64,000 bases of DNA from Paenibacillus harenae DSM 16969 (GTDB lineage: Bacteria > Bacillota > Bacilli > Paenibacillales > Paenibacillaceae), in contig NZ_KE383844.1 in NCBI RefSeq assembly GCF_000422465.1, positions 681,070 to 745,069 of the forward strand, in the 5' to 3' direction. The notes under the pieces are model-generated. The model had not been told where the DNA came from. It saw nothing but the letters and a program-made list of their open reading frames with translations, and ran no database searches. The position numbers and the translations under genes were made by a program. Below, in pieces: positions 33,939 through 42,084 of this stretch. Position 1 is the first letter of the stretch. The number at the start of each line of letters is the position of its first letter.

Positions 33939-34922
33939 ATGCTATACCTGGGAGACGAACATATACGTCAAATCGGATTACATTGGGAAGAGCTTGTGAA
34001 CTGCGTGGAGACTGCCGTGAGACTTATGGATAAAGGCGAATATGCGCAGCCGTTGAAGCCTTACTTGCGATATAATAATCCGGCTAACCGGATTATCGCG
34101 ATGCCTGCTTATATCGGCGGCAGCATGAACACAGCCGGCATCAAATGGATCGCCAGCTTTCCGGGGAACATCGATGCGGGTCTTCCGCGCGCTCACAGCG
34201 TAACGCTGTTGAACGACGCCGATACCGGCATCCCTTATGCGATGCTGAACACGCCCCTGCCAAGCGCGGCTCGAACGGCTGCCGTCAGCGGCATGCTCAT
34301 TCGCCATTTCCTGCGCTCGCAGACTGCTTCCCGAACATTCCGGCTTGGCATTATCGGTTTTGGGCCGATCGGTCAGCTCCACTATGACATGTGCTGCCGT
34401 TTATTCGGCGACCGGTTGGAGCAGCTGATGATTTATGATATTCGCAAGCCCGTCCCTGGAAACCCTGCTCTTGCCGGAGTAAGCGCCTCATTGCGCGATT
34501 GCACGCAAATCGCTGACAGCTGGCAGCAATTATACGGCGAAAGCGATATCGTCATGACATGCACGGTAAGCACGCAACGTTATATCGACGCTCCACCGCT
34601 TCCAGGAAGCCTGCTTCTTGATGTATCCCTGCGGGACTATACCGAGACCGCAATCGGCGGAATACAGCACATTATCGTCGACAATTGGGAAGAAGTATGC
34701 CGCGAGAATACGGACATCGAGCTGCTTCACCAGAAGCGCGGTTTAACGAAAAACGACACCCGCTCATTAGCGGATGTCGTATGTCGCAGCGCTTTGGCAG
34801 AGCTCTCCCCTGCGGATACCGTCTTATTTTGCCCGATGGGAATGGCATCGTTTGATATCGCAATTGCCCATTATCTGGTCAGGCGCGCCGAGACGACGGG
34901 CATCGGAATCCGGCTTACATGA
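33939..34922 (+). CDS. sbnB: SbnB-like ACEGA dehydrogenase (ornithine cyclodeaminase family)
   Basis: 327 residues from ATG 33939, with AAAGGA upstream. MPAYIGG...AGIKWIASFPGN is the ornithine cyclodeaminase/mu-crystallin core, and GIIGFGPIGQLH (around residue 140) is the NAD-binding motif. In staphyloferrin B synthesis SbnB oxidatively splits the SbnA product to L-2,3-diaminopropionate and 2-oxoglutarate. Here no siderophore synthetase follows, and the next genes are unrelated. Confidence 0.9.
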   Translation: MLYLGDEHIRQIGLHWEELVNCVETAVRLMDKGEYAQPLKPYLRYNNPANRIIAMPAYIGGSMNTAGIKWIASFPGNIDAGLPRAHSVTLLNDADTGIPYAMLNTPLPSAARTAAVSGMLIRHFLRSQTASRTFRLGIIGFGPIGQLHYDMCCRLFGDRLEQLMIYDIRKPVPGNPALAGVSASLRDCTQIADSWQQLYGESDIVMTCTVSTQRYIDAPPLPGSLLLDVSLRDYTETAIGGIQHIIVDNWEEVCRENTDIELLHQKRGLTKNDTRSLADVVCRSALAELSPADTVLFCPMGMASFDIAIAHYLVRRAETTGIGIRLT

Positions 34923-34939
34923 GCTCTTCCTTCCTCCCT

Positions 34940-35311
34940 TTACCTGCCAACCGGCCCAAGCCGGTTATGGTGAAAGGGATAGCTCACCGTACCGGAACCC
35001 TTTTCATTCGAACTTCCCTCAATTGATTTGAGCGAATCCGTCAGCTCCATGAACCATTCCTCGTCCCATGTAGCTAACGCCATATCGATTAAATTATGGA
35101 CAACCTGGGCATTATCTAATTTTATATCGGTGGAGCTTCTGAGCCAGTGCTCCCGAACAGCGACAACTTTACCAATGGTTTCTTCATTATCCGAATTGAC
35201 AACATAAACCGTAACGATTCCTTGCAGGATATCGATTGTGTCAATAAAACCGTGAATAAGCTCGCCTTCTTTTGATTTCCCTTGCACCCAATCGCCTATG
35301 TTAAATTTCAT
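34940..35311 (-). CDS. IDEAL-domain protein
   Basis: 123 residues. The N-terminal part (FNIGDWVQGKSKEGELIHGFIDTID...VTVYVV) resembles a small beta-barrel. The C-terminal helix contains an IDEAL-type motif (VHNLIDMALATWDEEWFMELTDSL). IDEAL domains are short motifs of Bacillales proteins, in some cases involved in regulatory protein turnover. The role here is unknown. It is convergent with the sbnB-like gene, and their ends are 17 bases apart. Confidence 0.75.
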   Translation of the reverse strand: MKFNIGDWVQGKSKEGELIHGFIDTIDILQGIVTVYVVNSDNEETIGKVVAVREHWLRSSTDIKLDNAQVVHNLIDMALATWDEEWFMELTDSLKSIEGSSNEKGSGTVSYPFHHNRLGPVGR

Positions 35312-35561
35312 CCTGAAGCACCGCCTATCCTTATAAATTAAAGAACCCGTCTAACTGTAACTTCTTTCAATACTGTTAGTTTAATTATTACAGTTCAGTT
35401 TGTCAAGTTCACTTCACATTCTGCTTTAATAAATTTGATTCTAGAAATAACGGAGAAATTGCTGATCGGCTACCATCTCGTATCGTATGCCATAGCCGGA
35501 CTTATAATCGGCGGATGCGGCAGCCAAAGCCTGACTCGCCTTGGCTCCTCCATGATTTAAT

Positions 35562-35798
35562 CTAGCTCCATCCCCAGAAGAAGCCGTCACGTTCCCAAGC
35601 TGCCTTGCCTCGATGCAGCTTGCGGAACAACTTCTTAACTTCTTTGTCGATCGATTGGTTTCCGTGCTCATTCACATAAATAAACGACTCGCCAAAGCGG
35701 CTTTTAATGTAATCTACTGCCGTGCTTTGATGCAAGATCCCCTTATCCTTTACTTCGTTCAGCATCCACTCTGCGACATCTTCCGCCGTATAGCTCAT
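35562..35798 (-). CDS. DUF6953-like small protein
   Basis: 78 residues from ATG 35798. Sequence features are SYTAEDVAEWMLNEVKDKG and a DYIKSRFGESFIYVNEHGN...IDKEVKKLFRKL core, fitting a family annotated only as DUF6953. The frame stays open upstream through a 9-bp minisatellite that would add MKGLKG-type repeats, up to 35882. The shorter start is preferred from family comparison, but initiation within the repeat is possible. Confidence 0.72.
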   Translation of the reverse strand: MSYTAEDVAEWMLNEVKDKGILHQSTAVDYIKSRFGESFIYVNEHGNQSIDKEVKKLFRKLHRGKAAWERDGFFWGWS

Positions 35799-35804
35799 AT
35801 CTCT

Positions 35805-35873
35805 CATTCCTTTCATTCCTTTCAATCCTTTCATTCCTTTCAATCCTTTCATTCCTTTCAATCCTTTCATTCG
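35805..35873 (-). repeat. In-frame 9-bp minisatellite at the DUF6953 start
   Basis: About seven units of GGAATGAAA or GGATTGAAA on the minus strand. Each unit supplies a GAAAGGA ribosome-binding-like motif and an in-frame ATG or TTG, so the array offers several equivalent initiation points for the downstream gene. Confidence 0.8.
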
Positions 35874-35875
35874 AA

Positions 35876-35940
35876 TTGACAACCTGCCGATGATTTATAT
35901 ATATTATATTTATTGCAATTTAATTTTTTAAAATACATTG
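35876..35940 (+). promoter_or_regulatory. Promoter and candidate OhrR operator
   Basis: TTGACA (35876-35881) and TATATT (35900-35905) are spaced 18 bases. Downstream, CAATTTAATTT...AAATACATTG (35916-35940) forms an imperfect inverted repeat similar to the AT-rich OhrR box (AAATTG/CAATT type). The site lies just upstream of the MarR-family start codon, consistent with autorepression. Confidence 0.55.
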
Positions 35941-35957
35941 AAAAGGAGGAGCGCAGT

Positions 35958-36407
35958 TTGAACTCGAATGAAGCTTTGAAGCTGGACAACCAAATATGCT
36001 TTGCCCTCTACGCCTGCTCTCGGGAAATGACCAAGCTTTATCGCCCAATGCTTGAAAAGCTAGATCTAACCTATACGCAGTATGTCACCATGCTGGCGCT
36101 ATGGGAGCAAGACCACGTATCGGTAACAACGCTAGGCAGCAAGCTTTATCTTGATTCCGGCACATTGACGCCTCTGCTTAAGAAACTCGAAGCCGCCGGA
36201 CTTCTTACCCGCACCCGAGACCGCAGCGATGAACGAAGCGTAATCGTCGAACTGACCGAGCAAGGGAAGGCGCTAAAAGAAAAGGCAGTCGATATTCCCG
36301 CCCAATTAGCCTGCAAGATCGAGGGCACCCCCGAGGATGCTTCGATCCTGCTTGGACAAATTCGCGAATTACTCCATCGGCTTCAGCATAGCTCAACCAA
36401 AGAATAA
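35958..36407 (+). CDS. ohrR: OhrR-type MarR-family regulator
   Basis: 149 residues starting at TTG 35958, eight bases after [51 protein letters not shown] is the OhrR N-terminal region, with the peroxide-sensing Cys in QICFALY. The winged helix follows ([40 protein letters not shown]). Organic hydroperoxide oxidises the Cys and releases DNA. The next gene is a glutathione peroxidase rather than the usual Ohr reductase. Confidence 0.88.
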   Translation: MNSNEALKLDNQICFALYACSREMTKLYRPMLEKLDLTYTQYVTMLALWEQDHVSVTTLGSKLYLDSGTLTPLLKKLEAAGLLTRTRDRSDERSVIVELTEQGKALKEKAVDIPAQLACKIEGTPEDASILLGQIRELLHRLQHSSTKE

Positions 36408-36431
36408 GCTCAGGGAGGTAGAATAAATATA

Positions 36432-36920
36432 ATGTCTCTTTACGATATTGATGTAAAATCGATTAACGGCGAAACCGTCACGCTCGAGCCTTACAAAGGA
36501 CAAGTGCTGCTCATCGTGAACACAGCTACCAAATGCGGCTTTGCGAACCAATTTTCCGGCCTTCAAACGCTGCATGATAAGTACCGCCAGCATGGATTTT
36601 CCGTCCTGGGCTTTCCTTGCGGCCAATTCGCTAATCAAGAGCCCGGGAGCGACAGCGAAGTAGCTGAAACATGCCAGATCAATCACGGCGTGACCTTTCC
36701 GTTGTTCGCGAAAATTGATGTAAAGGGCAGCAGCGCTCATCCTCTTTTTCAGCATCTGACGAATGAGGCGCGCGGCGTTCTCGGATCCAAATCCATCAAG
36801 TGGAACTTCACCAAATTTCTGATCGACCGGAACGGCAAAGCGCTGAAGCGCTTCGGATCAACGGATACGCCGGAGCAGGTCGAGCCTTATATTCAGAAGC
36901 TGCTGAATAACAAAGGATGA
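36432..36920 (+). CDS. Glutathione peroxidase family protein (BsaA-like)
   Basis: 162 residues. The catalytic Cys lies in NTATKCGFANQF. FPCGQFANQEPG supplies the Gln, and KWNFTKFLIDRNG supplies the Trp/Asn of the tetrad. Bacterial members usually use thioredoxin as electron donor to reduce lipid or organic peroxides. It is 25 bases after ohrR with GGGAGG between them, so it is very likely in the same peroxide-induced operon. Confidence 0.93.
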   Translation: MSLYDIDVKSINGETVTLEPYKGQVLLIVNTATKCGFANQFSGLQTLHDKYRQHGFSVLGFPCGQFANQEPGSDSEVAETCQINHGVTFPLFAKIDVKGSSAHPLFQHLTNEARGVLGSKSIKWNFTKFLIDRNGKALKRFGSTDTPEQVEPYIQKLLNNKG

Positions 36921-36930
36921 CCTACAAGCA

Positions 36931-37701
36931 TTAGTTTACGGTATTAATTCTAAACCTGCTATATGTAAAAAACACGACAAGCAAAAGCATCAGCGCCGCA
37001 AAAATATGCGCGTTATTCAGTATGAAGGAATTTCCGGGGCCTTGCTCGGTCAGCAAAAGGCCTCTTTCCCCTTCCCTTCCCGGAATTCCGTAAACGAAAC
37101 CATACATGACATTCTGACCCCAATGAATGCCCGTACTCATCCAGATTGATCCGGTTTTCAACAGCGTATAGCCAAGCGAAAGGCCCAATATCATCGAGAA
37201 GACGGTGTTTTGCACGTTAAAGCCTGCCAGCCAGACATCGTCAACGGCATAAATCATTGCTGATAGTAATAATAAGAGAAGGCTCGGAATCTTGTCCTTT
37301 AAATGGGCAAAAACATACCCTCTAACAATGAGATCATTGATCAACGATCCAAGAAACATGCCTGCTAAAGCTTCTATCAAAAAAATGACCGACTCCGGCG
37401 CCACTTTTACACCCGTCACCCGAATATTACCGAAGATCCAAAGCAGCATATACATAGTCGCCCAAATAACCGTTCCGTATACAAAACCAATTCGCAAATT
37501 TCTTTTCCAGCCATAATGTGCTTTCATGCCTAAATCCCTAATCCCGTTCAATCCTGTCAACCTCGCCACATGACGGGCCAGCACAAAAAAGAAAGCAGCA
37601 TACAACAGCCACGGAACAGTGCCCAATGGAATAAAATGCGGAATTAAATTGAAATACAAATCAATAATCAGAAAACCCATTACCGGGAATAATATGCCCA
37701 T
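36931..37701 (-). CDS. CPBP/CAAX-protease-like membrane protein with degenerate active site
   Basis: 256 residues, about seven or eight membrane helices. The fold and order fit CPBP intramembrane metalloproteases, but motif 1, normally EExxxRG, reads NDLIVRG, and motif 2, normally FxxxH, reads YAVDD. Motif 3 (TGIHWGQN) keeps its His and Asn. Loss of both motif-1 glutamates predicts no ordinary proteolysis, so it may be a non-catalytic relative. It is convergent with the peroxidase gene. Confidence 0.78.
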   Translation of the reverse strand: MGILFPVMGFLIIDLYFNLIPHFIPLGTVPWLLYAAFFFVLARHVARLTGLNGIRDLGMKAHYGWKRNLRIGFVYGTVIWATMYMLLWIFGNIRVTGVKVAPESVIFLIEALAGMFLGSLINDLIVRGYVFAHLKDKIPSLLLLLLSAMIYAVDDVWLAGFNVQNTVFSMILGLSLGYTLLKTGSIWMSTGIHWGQNVMYGFVYGIPGREGERGLLLTEQGPGNSFILNNAHIFAALMLLLVVFFTYSRFRINTVN

Positions 37702-37844
37702 CGAACCCCCCTTCTTCTATATAGAGGTACCATTGTATAACTACAATATATAACCACTATATAACCCACTAATATATAACCACTAACAATATAACCACTA
37801 AAATTATAGCTAGAGCTAGTATATTCGCAATTCAAAACTTTATG

Positions 37845-38521
37845 GCCCCGACTTTACTTTCCACCTGTCCTCCCTCCTCTTCCGCGCACGCTATCCGCTT
37901 CCGTGCACGCTTCCTTTTTTCGCTTTAAGACACTATCCCCTTTACTCAGGATCAGTGATCCGATCGCTATCCATTAACATTTTTATCACTAAGTCTTTCA
38001 CAGCCTAAGTTATTTGAATCCATTTCCCCGCCCCTACTTTACTTTCCGCATGCCCTCCCTTCGCTTCCGTGCACGCTATCCGTTTCCGTGCACGCTTTCC
38101 GCTTTAAGAGACTATCCCCTTTACTCAGGATCAATGATCTGATTCGCTATCCTTTATCATTTTTATCACTAAGTCTTTCACAGCCTAAGTTATTTGAATC
38201 CATTTCCCCGCCCCTACTTTACTTTCCGTCTGCCCTCCCTTCGTTTCCGTGCACGTTATCCGCTTCCGTGCACTCTTCCTTTTTCCGCTTTAAGACACTA
38301 TCCCCTTTACTCAGGATCAGTGATCCGATCGCTATTCATTATCATTTTTATCACTAAGTCTTTCACAGCCTAAGTTATTTGAATCCATTTCCCCGCCCCT
38401 ACTTTACTTTCCGCATGCCCTCCTTTCGCTTCCGTGCACGCTATCCGTTTCCGTGCACGCTTCCTTTTTCCACTTTAAGACACTATCCCCTTTACTCAGG
38501 ATCAATGAACTGATTCGCTAT
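37845..38521 (+). repeat. Tandem array of about 180-bp units (3.6 copies)
   Basis: Successive units share CTTTAAGACACTATCCCC, TTTACTCAGGATCA, ATTTTTATCACTAAGTC, TTTCACAGCCTAAGTTATT and ATTTCCCCGCCCCTACTTT. Anchor ACTCAGG positions are 37944, 38123, 38309 and 38494 (spacings 179, 186, 185). Each unit also has a doubled TTCCGTGCACG subrepeat. The last unit stops abruptly near 38521. Plus-strand frames across it are artefacts of the repeat. Confidence 0.9.
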
Positions 38522-38728
38522 CCAATGTGGGATGCACTGGATTGTGAGCAGAGAACATCAACTTGATATCACGCACCGAAATCGAGCCCCGTATCTAGCG
38601 GCCGGCAGATCCAAATTATTTTCAAGGATCAATTGCCCAAAAATACTATTGTAATTTCTTCTAATATTTGCTAGAATGAAGAAATAGGAACAAATGTTCG
38701 CATTCAGTCAAGTATTAGGAGGGTCTTA

Positions 38729-39589
38729 ATGGACCGCATTATGAAGTTTAATAGGCTGTTTCCCAGTGATAAAGACTGCATAGAAGCCATTCATAAACTA
38801 AAATGGCCATCCGGCTTCCGTTGCCCCGGCTGCGAACACCATTCTGCTTATACGATTACCACACGACGGCTTCCATTATATGAATGCGCAAAGTGCGGCC
38901 GGCAGAGCTCGTTAACCTCGGGTACGGTCATGGACAAAAGCCGCACACCTTTGCGCAAATGGCTGCTCGTCATGTATATTGTTGCTACTTCCGAGAACGG
39001 CATAAATGCTGTGCGGCTATCGGCGCTTATTAAAGTTACCTATAAAACAGCGTGGTCCATGTTGAACAAACTTCGCCGAACGATATCAATAACCGATCGC
39101 AGAACCCTGCTTTCTGGTAGGGTAGAAGCCAAAATCGAAATTTATATGAGGCAGCTTTTGCTTACATTCGATGACTTTGAGCGGGAGCATGCCGCAATTG
39201 CGGCTCGCTCGATCTCTCCGGATGGTTCTTCTTATTTAAAAATTAAACTTGTTTCTTGTGAACAAAATCCGCGCACATTATTAAACAAAGATGCGCAACA
39301 AGAGTTCATAGACTCGCATGTCCATTCTGATGTCGCTCATGTTGAGTTTACCAGAAGATATGTCAACCTCCCACGAACGGAAACCTTACTGCCGCGTTTA
39401 GCAAGAAAGGCTTTTCAGTGGATTAACGATACATTTAAAGGTATAGGAATCGCCTATTCGCAGTTATACCTTGATGAATTCTGCTTTCGTATTAACCATA
39501 CTAATCATTCCGGGCATTGCCCGTTCCAATACTTGCTCCAGCTATGCCTCAACGCACTACAACGCCAGCCGTTCAAAGCACCCATATGA
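38729..39589 (+). CDS. IS1595-like protein lacking recognisable DDE catalytic residues
   Basis: 286 residues from ATG 38729 with TTAGGAGGG upstream. An N-terminal zinc ribbon (CPGC...CAKC) is followed by the IS1595-type SLTSGTVMDKSRTPLRKWLLVMYIV and YKTAWSMLNKLR. Where active relatives have VEVDETYIGG the protein reads VEAKIEIYM, and the NTIESFW segment is replaced by WINDTFKGIG before YLDEFCFRIN. The catalytic Asp and Glu are thus missing although the frame is intact and well initiated. A domesticated DNA-binding protein or a degenerate family is likely. No terminal inverted repeats were identified with confidence. Confidence 0.75.
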   Translation: MDRIMKFNRLFPSDKDCIEAIHKLKWPSGFRCPGCEHHSAYTITTRRLPLYECAKCGRQSSLTSGTVMDKSRTPLRKWLLVMYIVATSENGINAVRLSALIKVTYKTAWSMLNKLRRTISITDRRTLLSGRVEAKIEIYMRQLLLTFDDFEREHAAIAARSISPDGSSYLKIKLVSCEQNPRTLLNKDAQQEFIDSHVHSDVAHVEFTRRYVNLPRTETLLPRLARKAFQWINDTFKGIGIAYSQLYLDEFCFRINHTNHSGHCPFQYLLQLCLNALQRQPFKAPI

Positions 39590-39734
39590 GTCTATACCAA
39601 TCGTATCACAAATGCTTCATACCGTTAATCGCCAGCAGCCATCCACGCCCTGAGGCATCACAATGAAGGAAAATAGAAAATAATTATTTTCAAGACAAAA
39701 ATCTCAAACTGTTTTATCGGCTCTAAGGCATGTA

Positions 39735-39807
39735 GGGTCTATCTGGGTCTATCTGGGTCTATCTGGGTCTATCTGGGTCTATGCTGGGTCTATGCTGGGC
39801 TTATGTG
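39735..39807 (+). repeat. 10/11-bp tandem repeat
   Basis: Four exact copies of GGGTCTATCT are followed by GGGTCTATGCT twice and a decayed unit. It is in non-coding DNA downstream of the IS1595-like gene. Confidence 0.88.
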
Positions 39808-39971
39808 GAGTTTGTACAGTTTAATATGCATTTTTTATGCCTACTGTAAAATGGATTACATACTCGAGCTATGCGATTCATCAGCTCCTACGTTAAACAC
39901 CCGACCAGATATACGCTAATGTCATACCGCATAAGTGAAATAACTGAAATAGTTTTGAAAGCTGCCACTAG

Positions 39972-39999
39972 CCTGAGCCGATGGGATAGTGTCTTAAAG
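39972..39999 (-). repeat. Inverted relic of the 180-bp repeat unit
   Basis: The minus strand reads CTTTAAGACACTATCCC (exact 17-base match) followed after five bases by CTCAGG, the same spacing as in the array at 37845-38521. It therefore lies in inverse orientation on the other side of the IS1595-like gene. Confidence 0.7.
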
Positions 40000-40053
40000 A
40001 AGAAAAACAAGGGATATTATTTAGGAAAATACTAAGAAGATGCAGCATTTGGT

Positions 40054-40112
40054 GTGCTATTGATTTGCTTATGTGTGCTATTGATTTGCTTTTGAGTGCT
40101 ATTGAATTGCAC
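40054..40112 (+). repeat. 21-bp tandem repeat, three copies
   Basis: GTGCTATTGATTTGCTT recurs at 21-base steps beginning 40054, 40075 and (diverged) 40096. The region from 39590 to 40228 otherwise holds no supportable gene. Confidence 0.8.
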
Positions 40113-40228
40113 TTGGGGATGTGGATACGATCATTTCCGCCCATTCGCAATAGAAGGAGCCGATATGCTAATATACAAAGTGGATAATATAAGCCCATTT
40201 TTTAAACGTAGTTAGGGAGGAAACTTAC

Positions 40229-40978
40229 ATGCAGAATCATCAAAAACGTTTCGGAGTGCTGTTGCTCCTCATGGCTGTTCTTCTCGTTATGGCCTCAGGC
40301 TGCGGGGGGACTAAAATGAACTCCGGGAACAATAGTCTTGGATCCGGCGGCAATGCAAGTACGAACGCGCCAACTGAGAGCCCTACGGAGGAGCCGGCAG
40401 CGGACGAGCCGGCAGCGGAGGAGCCGATAGCGGACGAGCCTGTACTGCTGGGACCGGACAAGCATCCGGTAGTTACGATCGAGCTAAGCAATGACAAAAT
40501 TATTAAGCTGGAGTTGTATCCGGAGATTGCTCCTAATACGGTAGACAACTTTATTTCTCTCGTTCAGAAAGGGTTCTATGACGGTCTTATTTTCCACCGT
40601 GTTATACCGGGTTTTATGATCCAAGGCGGCGATCCGGAAGGAACCGGTATGGGCGGACCGGGTTACAGCATTCCTGGCGAATTCAGCGGGAACGGCTTTG
40701 AGAACAAGCTAAGGCATACGAGAGGAATTCTATCGATGGCAAGAACGAACGAGCCGGATACTGCAGGCTCGCAATTTTTCATTATGGTAGCCGATGCTCC
40801 TTCGCTGGATAATTTGTACGCCTCCTTTGGCAAGGTTACAGAAGGCATGGAAGCCGTGGATGAGATCGTGAACCAGAAAACCGGAGCAAACGATAGACCT
40901 GTTGAACCGATTTCCATGAAAAAGGTTACGGTCGACACGCTTGACATGACATTCGAGGAACCGAAGAAGGCTGAATAA
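40229..40978 (+). CDS. Lipoprotein cyclophilin (peptidyl-prolyl isomerase)
   Basis: 249 residues. A lipoprotein signal (MASGC, Cys25) is followed by a low-complexity linker of repeated EEPAADEPAAEEP units (about 48-70) and a cyclophilin domain (about 79-240). FHRVIPGFMIQGGDPEGTG holds the catalytic Arg; SQFFIM and LDNLYASFGKVTEGMEAVDEI complete the active site. It should act outside the membrane on secreted protein folding. GGGAGG precedes the ATG, and a terminator follows. Confidence 0.94.
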   Translation: MQNHQKRFGVLLLLMAVLLVMASGCGGTKMNSGNNSLGSGGNASTNAPTESPTEEPAADEPAAEEPIADEPVLLGPDKHPVVTIELSNDKIIKLELYPEIAPNTVDNFISLVQKGFYDGLIFHRVIPGFMIQGGDPEGTGMGGPGYSIPGEFSGNGFENKLRHTRGILSMARTNEPDTAGSQFFIMVADAPSLDNLYASFGKVTEGMEAVDEIVNQKTGANDRPVEPISMKKVTVDTLDMTFEEPKKAE

Positions 40979-41021
40979 GAGAATTAGGATTTGGTTCTGG
41001 AGAATACAAATGAAGGATAGG

Positions 41022-41048
41022 AGAAGGGCTGAGCCCTTCTCTTCTTTA
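41022..41048 (+). terminator. Terminator of the cyclophilin gene
   Basis: AGAAGGGCT pairs with AGCCCTTCT around a one-base turn, followed by CTTCTTTAATTT. The T-run is imperfect. Confidence 0.65.
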
Positions 41049-41088
41049 ATTTCAAGAATAGAATAAAATGAAATCATTGGGAATTGAC

Positions 41089-41910
41089 TTACTTAACGCC
41101 TAGTCTCATCCGGTAGCTGAACATGACGTCCAGCGTTCTTCCGGCAAAATAGTTCTCAACGATGCTTTGGTATGCTTTAATTTCCTGATCAAGTCCAGTT
41201 GATCCGAGCTTAAACACAGATTGTATGCCGCCTTGGCTCACAGCCAATCCGAAATAGCGCTTTGCATCGCATTGTTCCTTATTATCGAACACGATTTCCT
41301 TCGAAAACCGAAACAAACCGCTGTTTCTGATTTGAGTCAAATGCTGTTCCTTGTCGCGTTTACTTGCCCGATATTTCTCTGGGACATGTATTGCAATGAT
41401 CGCCTCGGACTTGTCGATAAGCCGCTTGTAGGCAGCCTCGACTTGCCAATGCAGCGTTGGCGGCCAGTCGCAGTCATAAGCAGCGAAGATTCCGCCTTCT
41501 CGGAGAACTCGGGCAAACTCACGAAGCGTGCTAACCGGCTCCATCCAATGGAACGATTGTGAGCATGTCACGATATCGACGCTGGAAGACTCCAGCGCCA
41601 ACTGATCAGAGTAGCCCTTCTGGAAGGAGATATGTTCTGCATTCGTGAGACCTGATAAATGCTCTAGAGCCTTGCCTCGCATATCATCGTTTGGTTCGAA
41701 ACCGATGACCCGCTCCGCCCTTTCCTTCCAGACGAAGGAGGACAACCCCGTGCCGCAGCCTACATCGGCGACTACGCCCGGCTTTCTGCCTAGGTAGTTT
41801 GATAAAATTTCGACTACCGTTTCGGGCGCTTTGGGACGATGCCGGTCATAGTCATTTTCGAAACCGGAGAAACGGTCTATATTACTCTGCAAATGGCTCC
41901 CTGAAGACAT
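41089..41910 (-). CDS. Class I SAM-dependent methyltransferase
   Basis: 273 residues from ATG 41910, preceded by GGAGGT. The SAM-binding motif I is VVADVGCGTGLSSF, followed by the acidic RVIGFEPNDDM and the SVDIVTCSQSFHWM motif of the UbiE/Methyltransf_11 group. The substrate is unknown. It appears monocistronic. Confidence 0.88.
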   Translation of the reverse strand: MSSGSHLQSNIDRFSGFENDYDRHRPKAPETVVEILSNYLGRKPGVVADVGCGTGLSSFVWKERAERVIGFEPNDDMRGKALEHLSGLTNAEHISFQKGYSDQLALESSSVDIVTCSQSFHWMEPVSTLREFARVLREGGIFAAYDCDWPPTLHWQVEAAYKRLIDKSEAIIAIHVPEKYRASKRDKEQHLTQIRNSGLFRFSKEIVFDNKEQCDAKRYFGLAVSQGGIQSVFKLGSTGLDQEIKAYQSIVENYFAGRTLDVMFSYRMRLGVK

Positions 41911-42084
41911 GAAGACAACCTCCATTCTAATTTGGGCATGCTTCTTACCAATAGTATACAACAACGATGGCAGCCGATTAAACTTTGCTTTGCGATCCCT
42001 TTTTCAAGTTTGCTTATTGCTAATTGGCCGATTTGTGACTTACTATTGTATTAACAAATCCAATGAGGAAAGTTGGTTTTTTCT

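Noticed and set aside
35441-35671. 76-codon minus-strand frame overlapping the DUF6953 gene
   Set aside because: It overlaps a better-supported gene in another frame, with no initiation site and low-complexity composition.
38088-38357. 89-codon frame in the 180-bp array
   Set aside because: It spans repeat units and would encode a repeated peptide only because the DNA repeats; no ribosome-binding site.
39968-40198. 76-codon minus-strand frame
   Set aside because: Its body is the 21-bp repeat read in frame, and its 3-prime end is the inverted 180-bp relic; no supporting start.
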